A DNA stretch of 16,588 nucleotides from UMGS1783 sp900555065 (GTDB lineage: Bacteria > Bacillota > Clostridia > Oscillospirales > UMGS1783): positions 1 to 16,588 of the forward strand of contig CALKPL010000043.1 of NCBI GenBank assembly GCA_937991645.1, written 5' to 3'. Below are positions 8,101 to 13,005 of this stretch, piece by piece. Each line of letters opens with the position of its first letter. Position 1 is the stretch's first letter. Both the position numbers and the translations under genes were made by a program. The notes below the pieces were generated by a model. The model was given only the letters and a program-made list of their open reading frames with translations. It was not told the DNA's origin and searched no databases.

Positions 8101-9124
8101 AGACGGACACGTAACGGCCGTCCGACACGCCGGTAGCATTCAGATTGTTGGCCTGCAGCAGATTGCCGGTGCGGCCCACGACGTTGGTGACGTGTCCGTC
8201 GCGATTGACGGTGACGCCGGAGTCGCCGCCCTCCTCAATGACAAACTTGCACTGTATGCCCTCCAGGGTGGAAAAGTCGATGCCGTCGGCACTACCGACG
8301 AAGTTCATAATATCGCTGATCAGTTTGTTGTGTACCTGGTGGATGGTCCAGATGATGCTGGTGTGCGCGTCGTCCTCATAGGCCCAGTCGCCGCTCCACT
8401 GCAGCGCGGTGCTGCCTTCTGCTTCCGGCTCACCCGTCCACTGCAGCTGGTTGTTGTCGTCCACATAGCGAAGGGAGAGCCAGGTGCCCGGCTTGACGTC
8501 GATTGCCTCGCTGAAGGTAAGGCGGATTCTCGACTCGCTGAGCATCTGCGCGGTATAGGTGACGTCGACCGGTTCGCGCATTTCCGTGTACAGGCGGTCG
8601 TTTTCGCCGATGCCTGTGTCCGTCCACTGCCGGCCCTGCAGGATCTTGGAGCCGTCGGCAGAGGTGACGCCGTGGATCTGCCCGTCCCGCGCACCGGAAC
8701 CCTGCTCGATGCAGAACACAACCTTCTCGTACAGGCTGTCCCAACCATCCGTTACGATCGCGCCGGTTTTGTTGAGCATATCATAGATCGTTGCGGCGCC
8801 ATCGGTCTTGGTCCAGACGACCATGTTTTTGTTGATGTCGGCAAACTGGTATGTAACTGTGCCGTTGAACTGGAGCGGTGTGCTTGTGTTTGCCGCACCC
8901 GTCCACATAAGGTTGTCGTCGTTGTCGACCAGGCGGATGGCGTTGAACGTTCCCCAGGTCGCGGGGTCGTTGACCGGTTCGGAGAACACGAGCAGCACTT
9001 GCGTGTCGTTCAGGATCACCGTGTCCGTCAGCGTGAGCGGATCGGACGGCCCGGCCACTGCCGTCGTAACCAGCATGGACGCAAGGATACAGACGACAAG
9101 GATGCATGAAATGAGCCTTTTCAA
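5165..9124 (-). CDS. Giant surface protein of eight tandem ~155-residue repeat domains with C-terminal membrane anchor
   Basis: The function is unknown; I do not recognise the repeat beyond a faint likeness of its start (LRITFSEPV) to SbsA/Big_5-type Ig-like domains. The chosen start is TTG 9124, 7 nt after AGGAGG, giving 1319 residues and a clean signal peptide (KRLISCILVVCILASM...AVAG). The longer frame from ATG 9286 adds a 54-residue segment with no ribosome site. Eight repeats fill residues 30-1275 with almost no linkers, followed by NPFTVD, a membrane helix (about 1287-1306) and RKKRLR. The protein should be an elongated extracellular rod rooted in the membrane. It precedes the single-repeat protein by 18 bp and follows the PocR/AraC-type gene on the same strand, suggesting regulated expression with the GH36 lipoprotein. 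Candidate roles are glycan binding, adhesion or a surface scaffold (inference). Confidence 0.87.
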   Translation of the reverse strand: MKRLISCILVVCILASMLVTTAVAGPSDPLTLTDTVILNDTQVLLVFSEPVNDPATWGTFNAIRLVDNDDNLMWTGAANTSTPLQFNGTVTYQFADINKNMVVWTKTDGAATIYDMLNKTGAIVTDGWDSLYEKVVFCIEQGSGARDGQIHGVTSADGSKILQGRQWTDTGIGENDRLYTEMREPVDVTYTAQMLSESRIRLTFSEAIDVKPGTWLSLRYVDDNNQLQWTGEPEAEGSTALQWSGDWAYEDDAHTSIIWTIHQVHNKLISDIMNFVGSADGIDFSTLEGIQCKFVIEEGGDSGVTVNRDGHVTNVVGRTGNLLQANNLNATGVSDGRYVSVSPVESPCQIKSVSAISSARLRVTFTEPVEFSGSPFMALRIVDANNNLQWSGETPLQVSGSWEYADENHDSIIWQAHANQVSSTSDFINRTGDYAAFSQYLTMFCIEEIPTTDAGNLEPGAIDNIIGETSGERLYANKPSLGRDGVYVSVASFEPSLFVESVSTVSTTRLQITFTEPVEIGNPFMALRIVDENNNLQWTGEPDAEGSLPLQISGSWKYADENQDSIIWQADPGQVFSINDFINRTGDYAAYAQYKTMFCIEEDLDPAYAAEFGVIDDIMSAATGEKLFANTPNSSGFYERVYMPVEAFETSLSIKSVSTISTAKLRITFSEPVEIGNPFMALRIVDEYNNLQWEGVPEAEGSTPLQISGSWQYADENHDSIIWKAHSGQVSNINDFINRTGDYAAYAQYKTMFCIEELLDEGYDAEFGLMDDITSVATGEKLPANKPNASGVYERVYVPVKPFQNSLFIESVEPVSAYQLRITFTEPVNISGEPFMALRLVDENNNLQWTGEPEAEGSEPLQWSGSWKYENSDRTSIIWTLHNGILASMNDAINRTGALADFSEFRTMFCIEELLAEDYDAEFGVIDNITSRATGEKLYANTPNTSGFYERVYLPVEPYEPNLSITEVRAISPDKLRVQFSEPVDIVGDPFMALRFVDDNNQLQWTGEPEKSDPMQFYGTWAYESDKKDAIIWTLNGGGFFIPVDNVTDIINRTGNAWGYRHLNTKFCIEEVLLDPDAGNMYPGTIDNIRSIATGEQLYANKPSMGLDGVYVDATPYYPSFYITRAIAYSDKEIMIEFSAPIRVTGSPFMALRIVDELNNLQWEGAVNEGTPIQFSGTWKFADADHDRIIWTLNDQGHPVNVSSVAEIINREGAMEQYSGYRTRFCIEEKPFRDENDTNHWAISNITNAYGTMLYANKNSADGAWDGAYVRVAIDMGYNPFTVDANVWLFTSIASVMAACGVSLAILRKKRLRAMMDLL
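5300..9037 (-). repeat. Eight tandem copies of the surface repeat domain
   Basis: Boundaries from the translation, in reading order: 9037-8570 (156 aa), 8569-8096 (158), 8095-7649 (149), 7648-7184 (155), 7183-6719 (155), 6718-6251 (156), 6250-5777 (158), 5776-5300 (159). The core consensus is LRITFSEPV, PFMALRIVDENNNLQW, GEPEAEGS, LQISGSWKYADENHDSIIW, INDFINRTGDYA, TMFCIEE, GVIDNI, ATGEKLYANTPN. Repeats 3-6 are closest to each other; repeats 1, 2 and 8 are the most diverged, as expected for growth from the middle of the array. Each copy keeps one Cys near the FCIEE motif (shifted in repeat 2) and conserved Trp residues in LQW, GSW and IIW. Confidence 0.9.
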
Positions 9125-9191
9125 TGTTTTTCCTCCTCGTATATAACTTACTAAAAAATATTCCCATTTAATGAAATTATCACTAAAAGAT

Positions 9192-9220
9192 ATTATATAA
9201 AAAGAGAAGCTGTACAAATA
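9192..9220 (-). promoter_or_regulatory. Candidate promoter of the repeat-protein operon
   Basis: On the minus strand a perfect TATAAT -10 box (plus coordinates 9192-9197) lies in an AT-rich tract about 70 bp upstream of the TTG start. With 17-bp spacing the -35 hexamer is TATTTG (9215-9220), a poor match; TTGTAC is present only at 14-bp spacing. A good -10 with a weak -35 would suit an activator-dependent promoter, consistent with the AraC-type gene next door (inference). Confidence 0.45.
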
Positions 9221-9360
9221 GTAACAAAAATATGAAAACTGGTAATTTCGTATGCGCTCGAAAAATGCATCCGGCCAGATCTGCACACACCGCGGCGATG
9301 AGAATAAAAGGCAGGCGGCCGCTACTTACTGAAAACACGCCCTGTTTCGCCGCAATCCGG

Positions 9361-9410
9361 CATACCGACCGATTGTCCGCATGGCTGCGGTATTCTGTCC
9401 GGCCGGTATG
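9361..9410 (-). other. Branched hairpin in the gap between the regulator and the repeat-protein gene
   Basis: CATACCGACCG (9361-9371) pairs with CGGCCGGTATG (9400-9410), and inside it CCGCA (9377-9381) pairs with TGCGG (9386-9390). In minus-strand RNA the single mismatch becomes a G-U wobble, giving an 11-bp outer stem, whereas in plus-strand RNA it is A-C. There is no U-run afterwards. The 314-bp gap 9125-9438 holds this structure and the AT-rich promoter region, and I see no gene in it. Confidence 0.5.
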
Positions 9411-9438
9411 GTGTTATTGTCCCCACACGGACACAAGT

Positions 9439-10308
9439 TCAGCCCCCCGCGAGCTCCTCCGGCGCATGCCACGGCACGCCGCGGCGCAGCTTTTTCTTGT
9501 ACTGGCTCGGGGAAAGGCCCGTTTCGCGTTTAAAGACTTTGGAAAAGTAATTATAGTCCTCAAAACCGGATTTGCGAGCGACGGCGGCCACGCTCTCGTT
9601 CTGCGCAAGCATTTTTTTCGCAGCCTGGATACGCGTTTTGCGTATGTACTTTGCGATGCCTATATCCAGGTATGTATTCGTAATTTTATAGAGCGTGCTG
9701 CGGCTGATCTGAAATATTTCGCAAAGCCGCTCCACAGACAAGTCCTCGCTCAGGTGCAGGTTGATGTAGTTGGAAAGGTTGAACATCAGGTTCTCATCCG
9801 CAAATTTTACCTGCTCCGTGATCCACATATAGCAGGCGCAACCCTCCATGATTTTGGCGGCAGCTTCGATCTGCGCCCGGCTCTTGCACACCGTTTTTCC
9901 ATAGGCCGCGAGCAGCTGTTCTTCAGGCAGTCCGTGTTCCCGCGCAAAGGCGCGCACATGTTCCGGCCGGGACTGTTCGCTGTCGCGCAGCTGCCCGAAA
10001 ATGATATAGCCGAGCGTAATCTCGTTCATCTTGATCGGAAGCGCAACCTCCTGCAGCCCGGCATAGCAGGAGTAGATTTGCAGTTTCCCGCTGCGCCGGC
10101 ACTGTTCGCAGGCGGTTTTATCGCCCATGCGGCAGTTCCGGTCCAGTTCAGGCTTGCTGCGGACAATGGAGCAGTATTCGCTCCGGTCATCCGGGTATTC
10201 GGTAATAACCTCCATATTCAAGTCGAATATCGTAACCCGGATGCCCGTCAGCGTATGAAACTGAACCAGCAGGTCGTACAACTGCTGTACTTCAAAAATG
10301 GATTCCAA
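9439..10308 (-). CDS. PocR-type sensor, AraC-family transcriptional regulator
   Basis: A cytoplasmic DNA-binding regulator of 289 residues. Residues about 5-160 form a PocR-like ligand-sensing domain, with the family's spaced cysteines (Cys46, Cys59, Cys67, Cys70, Cys81), the SCYAGLQEVALPI motif and LGYIIFGQ. Residues about 177-274 are an AraC double helix-turn-helix (VERLCEIFQISRSTLYK, then AVARKSGFEDYNYFSKVFKR, TGLSPSQYK). PocR itself responds to propanediol-type ligands in enterobacteria; the ligand here is unknown. The start is TTG 10308, 6 nt after GGGGAG; a longer frame to 10374 would run through the promoter. It is the first gene of the minus-strand cluster and lies 314 bp upstream of the repeat-protein gene, its most likely target. 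Confidence 0.85.
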   Translation of the reverse strand: MESIFEVQQLYDLLVQFHTLTGIRVTIFDLNMEVITEYPDDRSEYCSIVRSKPELDRNCRMGDKTACEQCRRSGKLQIYSCYAGLQEVALPIKMNEITLGYIIFGQLRDSEQSRPEHVRAFAREHGLPEEQLLAAYGKTVCKSRAQIEAAAKIMEGCACYMWITEQVKFADENLMFNLSNYINLHLSEDLSVERLCEIFQISRSTLYKITNTYLDIGIAKYIRKTRIQAAKKMLAQNESVAAVARKSGFEDYNYFSKVFKRETGLSPSQYKKKLRRGVPWHAPEELAGG

Positions 10309-10338
10309 ATTGTTCTCCCCTTTCCCGCGGATGCCTCT

Positions 10339-10367
10339 ATCATAGCGCAGGAGGAAGAAAAAATCAA
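10339..10367 (-). promoter_or_regulatory. Proximal promoter of the PocR/AraC-type regulator
   Basis: On the minus strand TTGATT (10362-10367) and TATGAT (10339-10344) are separated by exactly 17 bp. Transcription would start near 10332, leaving a leader of about 24 nt that includes the GGGGAG ribosome site of the TTG start. Confidence 0.6.
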
Positions 10368-10507
10368 TCCACAATGCAAAGGCTTTTGCACCAGGACCGC
10401 GGCGCGCCGGCTTTTTCGCGCGAACCGGCCCGCTATTTCAAAAAACAACGCCGCAGCGGGACGCGGACGCATTTGTTTTACGGGAATTTTTAGTCATCTT
10501 TAGGGTA

Positions 10508-10536
10508 ATTATACAAGAGAAATATGGTAATGTCAA
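10508..10536 (-). promoter_or_regulatory. Perfect consensus sigma-A promoter reading toward the regulator
   Basis: On the minus strand TTGACA (10531-10536), a 17-bp spacer and TATAAT (10508-10513) match the consensus at all 12 positions. Transcription would start near 10501, giving a leader of about 190 nt before the regulator. The same DNA is the 5' region of the divergent acetyltransferase gene. The 263-bp gap 10309-10571 holds this site, the proximal promoter and GC-rich self-complementary stretches (TTCGCGCGAA, CGGCGCGCCG), but no credible gene. Confidence 0.7.
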
Positions 10537-10571
10537 TACCGTAATGTAAATTAGATTGACGGAGACTTCAA

Positions 10572-11048
10572 ATGGAAGAATTATCTTTCAGATACGCTGA
10601 GGAAAAAGATGTTTCTACAATATTGTTTTTCATCAAAGAATTAGCGGCCTACGAGCAAATGCTGGATGATGTAGTGGCTACAGAAGAACTGCTGAAAGAA
10701 TGGATTTTCGAAAAGAAAAAAGCGGAAGTCATTTTTGCAGTTGTGAAGGGCATGGTTATTGGATTTGCCCTGTTCTTCCATAATTTTTCCACTTTTCTTG
10801 GCCGGGCGGGTATATACCTGGAAGATTTGTATGTCATGCCGGCATTCCGCGGAAAGGGTTACGGTAAGGCTCTTTTGCGGGAATTGGCCCGGATTGCCGT
10901 AGAACGAGGATGCGGCAGATTGGAATGGTGGTGTCTGGATTGGAATAAAGCAAGCATCGGTTTTTATTTATCATTGGGCGCAGAGCCCATGAAAGATTGG
11001 ACCGTTTACCGTATCACCGGAGATAATTTATGCAAACTTGCAGAATGA
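10572..11048 (+). CDS. GNAT-family N-acetyltransferase, diamine/spermidine acetyltransferase type
   Basis: A cytoplasmic acetyl-CoA-dependent acetyltransferase of 158 residues, a normal length for the family. The acetyl-CoA loop is RGKGYG (93-98) in LYVMPAFRGKGYG; the following helix ALLRELARIAVERGC, the WNKASIGFYLSLGA segment (Tyr132 as probable general acid) and the WTVYRITGDNLCKLA ending match the SSAT-like branch that acetylates polyamines or small amines. The start is ATG 10572 with GGAG 7 nt upstream. Codon use is more AT-rich (many TTT, GAA, AAA) than in the flanking genes, which may indicate separate ancestry. It is followed 15 bp later by a small XRE regulator. The substrate is inferred from family resemblance only. 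Confidence 0.82.
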   Translation: MEELSFRYAEEKDVSTILFFIKELAAYEQMLDDVVATEELLKEWIFEKKKAEVIFAVVKGMVIGFALFFHNFSTFLGRAGIYLEDLYVMPAFRGKGYGKALLRELARIAVERGCGRLEWWCLDWNKASIGFYLSLGAEPMKDWTVYRITGDNLCKLAE

Positions 11049-11063
11049 TTATGGGATGAAAAA

Positions 11064-11312
11064 ATGAAAATCTATGGCATAAACGGCCGAAACAACATTA
11101 CCGGCGGGCAAATCAGGCGCGCGCGGCTTCGGCTCGGATGGTCGCAGTCCGACCTTGCGGCAAAATTGCAGCTGGAAGACGTTATCATTGAGCAGAAGGC
11201 CGTAAGCAGAATAGAATTGGGAGAAAGGCTCGTCACAGATTACGAGCTCCTTGCGCTTGCAAAGGTGCTGAAAGTGTCCGTCATGTGGCTGCTCACTGGG
11301 GAGCAGCAGTGA
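11064..11312 (+). CDS. Small XRE-family helix-turn-helix regulator
   Basis: An 82-residue DNA-binding protein consisting almost only of one Cro/C1-type helix-turn-helix (about residues 15-77): QIRRARLRLGWSQSDLAAKL, then a recognition-helix region QKAVSRIELGER and ELLALAKVLKVSVMWLL. The family form with MKIYG...I-GGQIRRAR is common in Clostridia. No ligand or multimerisation domain is present. The start is ATG 11064, 15 bp after the acetyltransferase; its ribosome site (ATGGGATG) is weak, suggesting coupled translation. The two genes end at one shared terminator. The target is unknown; autoregulation of the pair is a reasonable inference. Confidence 0.85.
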   Translation: MKIYGINGRNNITGGQIRRARLRLGWSQSDLAAKLQLEDVIIEQKAVSRIELGERLVTDYELLALAKVLKVSVMWLLTGEQQ

Positions 11313-11318
11313 AAGGCT

Positions 11319-11352
11319 GCAAAAAGGCCGCGGTAAACCGCGGCCTTTTTGC
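11319..11352. terminator. Bidirectional intrinsic terminator
   Basis: A 15-bp perfect stem (GCAAAAAGGCCGCGG / CCGCGGCCTTTTTGC) with TAAA loop, so each strand ends in a T-run. It lies 6 bp after the XRE gene and can also stop transcripts of the minus-strand ung/DUF3784 unit. From there to 11532 I see no gene, only a small TATATG/CATATA inverted repeat (11355-11372). Confidence 0.9.
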
Positions 11353-11532
11353 GTTATATGTATATTCATATACTGGGCCTGTGCTTGCTGCGCACTATGC
11401 GCCCTGCCCGCAACCATGTAACTGCGACCGGACATACCCGCCCTGCAGCGGCGTTCCAGACGCGCGGGACGGGCCGCCGCCAAATCGTCTTTAACAGCTG
11501 CAATCACGCGCACGGACGCGGCAACGCGGCGG

Positions 11533-11592
11533 CAGCGCTTATAACTGTCTCCCGTGTTCGCTCAGCGCTTATAACGGCCGCCAGTGTTCGCA
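11533..11592. repeat. 30-bp imperfect tandem duplication across a stop codon
   Basis: Two adjacent 30-bp units (11533-11562 and 11563-11592) share CAGCGCTTATAAC and GTGTTCGC and differ mainly in the middle. On the minus strand the second unit encodes the last residues of the DUF3784-type protein (ANTGGRYKR plus stop), and the first, just beyond the stop, would read ANTGDSYKRC. Confidence 0.75.
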
Positions 11593-11873
11593 TAGATCAG
11601 CGCGAAAACAATTGCGACGGCGAACAGCGCGAATCCAGCCCAGAAAAACGCCATCCGCTCCAGCAGCAGACCTGCGGCGGAAACGGCCCAGCAGGCGGCC
11701 AGGGAGAGCATCAGCTTCCCCATGAACCGGCACAGCGCCCGCTCGTCGTACTTCGCCTTTTCCTCTTCGGCCATTGTATTATAGCCCGCGATCAGGCCGG
11801 CTCCGCGGCCGCTCAGAAAGACGATGCCAAGGACGATAAACAAAGCGATCACGCCCAGGTTTACATAGAGCAT
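11562..11873 (-). CDS. DUF3784-type small membrane protein
   Basis: A 103-residue protein of unknown function. It has three predicted membrane helices (about 4-20, 54-72, 76-95) and the loop GRGAGLIAGYNTMAEEEKAKYDERALCRFMGKLM (residues 22-55), typical of the DUF3784 family of Clostridia, which I recognise by this loop. The start is ATG 11873 with GGGAG 6 nt upstream; the longer frame to 11942 adds a segment without a ribosome site. It follows ung on the same strand at a distance of 112 bp, with its own candidate promoter between them. The C-terminus lies in a 30-bp tandem duplication. Confidence 0.82.
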   Translation of the reverse strand: MLYVNLGVIALFIVLGIVFLSGRGAGLIAGYNTMAEEEKAKYDERALCRFMGKLMLSLAACWAVSAAGLLLERMAFFWAGFALFAVAIVFALIYANTGGRYKR

Positions 11874-11943
11874 ATGCTTCTCCCTTTCCCCATTTGGACT
11901 GTACGCAAAGAGCGGAACACTGGTGCAGAACTCTTTTTTCAAC

Positions 11944-11972
11944 AGTATGACACATGCAGCCTAAAAAGGCAA
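11944..11972 (-). promoter_or_regulatory. Candidate promoter of the DUF3784-type gene
   Basis: On the minus strand TTGCCT (11967-11972), a 17-bp spacer ending in TGTGT, and CATACT (11944-11949). Both boxes match at four of six positions. The implied leader is about 64 nt. Confidence 0.4.
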
Positions 11973-11985
11973 GAAAAATGTTTTT

Positions 11986-12654
11986 TTACGGTAGCCGCCA
12001 GTTGATCGGCGTTTCGCCGTGCGCCTGAAGGAAGGCGTTGGCCTTGGAGAAGTGCCGGCAGCCGAAAAAGCCGCGGCCAGCCGAAAGCGGGCTTGGGTGC
12101 GGCGCTTCGAGGATCAGGTGCGCGGGATTGGTGAGCAGCGTTTTTTTTGCGCGCGCAGGCGAGCCCCAAAGCAGGAACACAATGGGCTTTTCCCGGGCGT
12201 TTAAAAGTTCGATGACGCGGTCGGTAAACGTCTGCCAGCCAATGCCCGCATGGCTCATCGGCCGTCCGCGCTGAACGGTCAGAATCGTATTGAGCAGCAG
12301 CACGCCCTGCTCGGCCCAGCCGCTCAGATCGCCGCTTTGAGGCGCGGGACAGCCCAGGTCCGCGTGCAGCTCGGCAAAGATATTTTCCAGCGACGGCGGC
12401 AGCGGCACGCCCGCATTGACGGAGAAACACAGGCCGTGGGCCTGACCGGGACCGTGGTACGGGTCCTGGCCGAGGATGACGGCGCGTACTTTTCCATAAG
12501 GCGTGGCGCGCAGGGCGCGGAACACCTGCTGCGGAGGCGGATAACACTGCGTCCTGCGGTATTCCTTGTTTAAAAAAGCAAGAATATTCTGAAAATACGG
12601 CTTTTGCAGTTCATCCGCCAGCAGGCCGTCCCAGTCGTTTAAAAATTCCACCAT
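11986..12654 (-). CDS. ung: Uracil-DNA glycosylase (family 1)
   Basis: Removes uracil from DNA as the first step of base excision repair in the cytoplasm. The 222-residue length is normal. All hallmarks are present: GQDPYHG (62-68, catalytic Asp64), PPSLENIF (86-93), LLLNT (119-123, uracil-binding Asn122) and HPSPLSA (186-192, His186). The start is ATG 12654; the purine-rich AGAGAGG/GGCGGAAAG upstream is a modest ribosome site. It is a housekeeping gene and is probably unrelated to its neighbours. Confidence 0.97.
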   Translation of the reverse strand: MVEFLNDWDGLLADELQKPYFQNILAFLNKEYRRTQCYPPPQQVFRALRATPYGKVRAVILGQDPYHGPGQAHGLCFSVNAGVPLPPSLENIFAELHADLGCPAPQSGDLSGWAEQGVLLLNTILTVQRGRPMSHAGIGWQTFTDRVIELLNAREKPIVFLLWGSPARAKKTLLTNPAHLILEAPHPSPLSAGRGFFGCRHFSKANAFLQAHGETPINWRLP

Positions 12655-12671
12655 TTATCTTTCCGCCTCTC

Positions 12672-12701
12672 TTGACACAGCGTTTTCCGGTATGCTATAC
12701 T
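12672..12701 (+). promoter_or_regulatory. Strong distal promoter of the alcohol dehydrogenase array
   Basis: TTGACA (12672-12677), an 18-bp spacer ending in TGC (extended -10 element) and TATACT (12696-12701). Transcription would start near 12708, about 300 nt before the first dehydrogenase. The gap 12655-13005 also holds a second promoter, a palindrome and an AT-rich stretch (12701-12770), but no credible gene. Confidence 0.65.
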
Positions 12702-12815
12702 TTTTTTATATAATATGTATTTTATTAGTTTTCGTATATATATTTTCATAAACAGCGCGCTTTGTCAAGAATGAAATAGGCGGCGCGGGTCAACGGCTGC
12801 CGAAGATGCGGGAAT

Positions 12816-12835
12816 TTAGGGATATACGTCCCTAA
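12816..12835. promoter_or_regulatory. Palindrome TTAGGGA-N6-TCCCTAA, possible operator
   Basis: A 20-bp inverted repeat with perfect 7-bp arms lies between the two candidate promoters of the dehydrogenase array, followed by TCTCTTTTT. It may bind a dimeric regulator. As RNA it could form a weak attenuator-like hairpin before the T-rich stretch. I cannot assign it to a known regulator; it is not a Rex-type TTGTGA/TCACAA site. Confidence 0.4.
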
Positions 12836-12877
12836 TCTCTTTTTATTGTTTCAAAATGTTAAAGTTTTTTGACCCGC

Positions 12878-12906
12878 TTGCGCCCCGCAGACCCATGCGC
12901 TATACT
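12878..12906 (+). promoter_or_regulatory. Proximal candidate promoter of the alcohol dehydrogenase array
   Basis: TTGCGC (12878-12883), a 17-bp spacer and TATACT (12901-12906). The -10 box matches at five of six positions and the -35 at four. The leader would be about 93 nt. Confidence 0.45.
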
Positions 12907-13005
12907 GGATCTGGCATGGAGCAGACGCTGTTTAAATCTCATCCCCCGTTCCATGTCGCTTTTTATATTGTTTTCACTAAAATTAAAATATATGGAGGAA
13001 AGGCA

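Noticed and set aside
5300..9037. CRISPR array or satellite repeat
   Set aside because: The periodicity is about 465 bp with degenerate, in-frame coding copies; it is a protein-domain repeat, not short direct repeats with spacers.
9125..9286. N-terminal extension of the eight-repeat protein from ATG 9286
   Set aside because: It has no ribosome site, runs through the promoter region, and would bury the signal peptide 54 residues inside the protein; TTG 9124 has AGGAGG at 7 nt.
10440..10497. Small minus-strand frame (MTKNSRKTN..., 19 codons) just after the perfect promoter, as a leader peptide
   Set aside because: The ATG would lie only about 4 nt after the predicted transcription start with no ribosome site; no regulatory codon run is visible.
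11353..12005. Plus-strand frame at 11349-12005 as a gene
   Set aside because: It is antisense to the DUF3784-type gene, begins inside a terminator-adjacent inverted repeat and shows low-complexity, unstructured composition.
12856..13005. 50-residue N-terminal extension of dehydrogenase paralogue 1
   Set aside because: No Shine-Dalgarno site at 12856, overlaps promoter elements, and the family N-terminus begins at the ATG at 13006 behind GGAGG.
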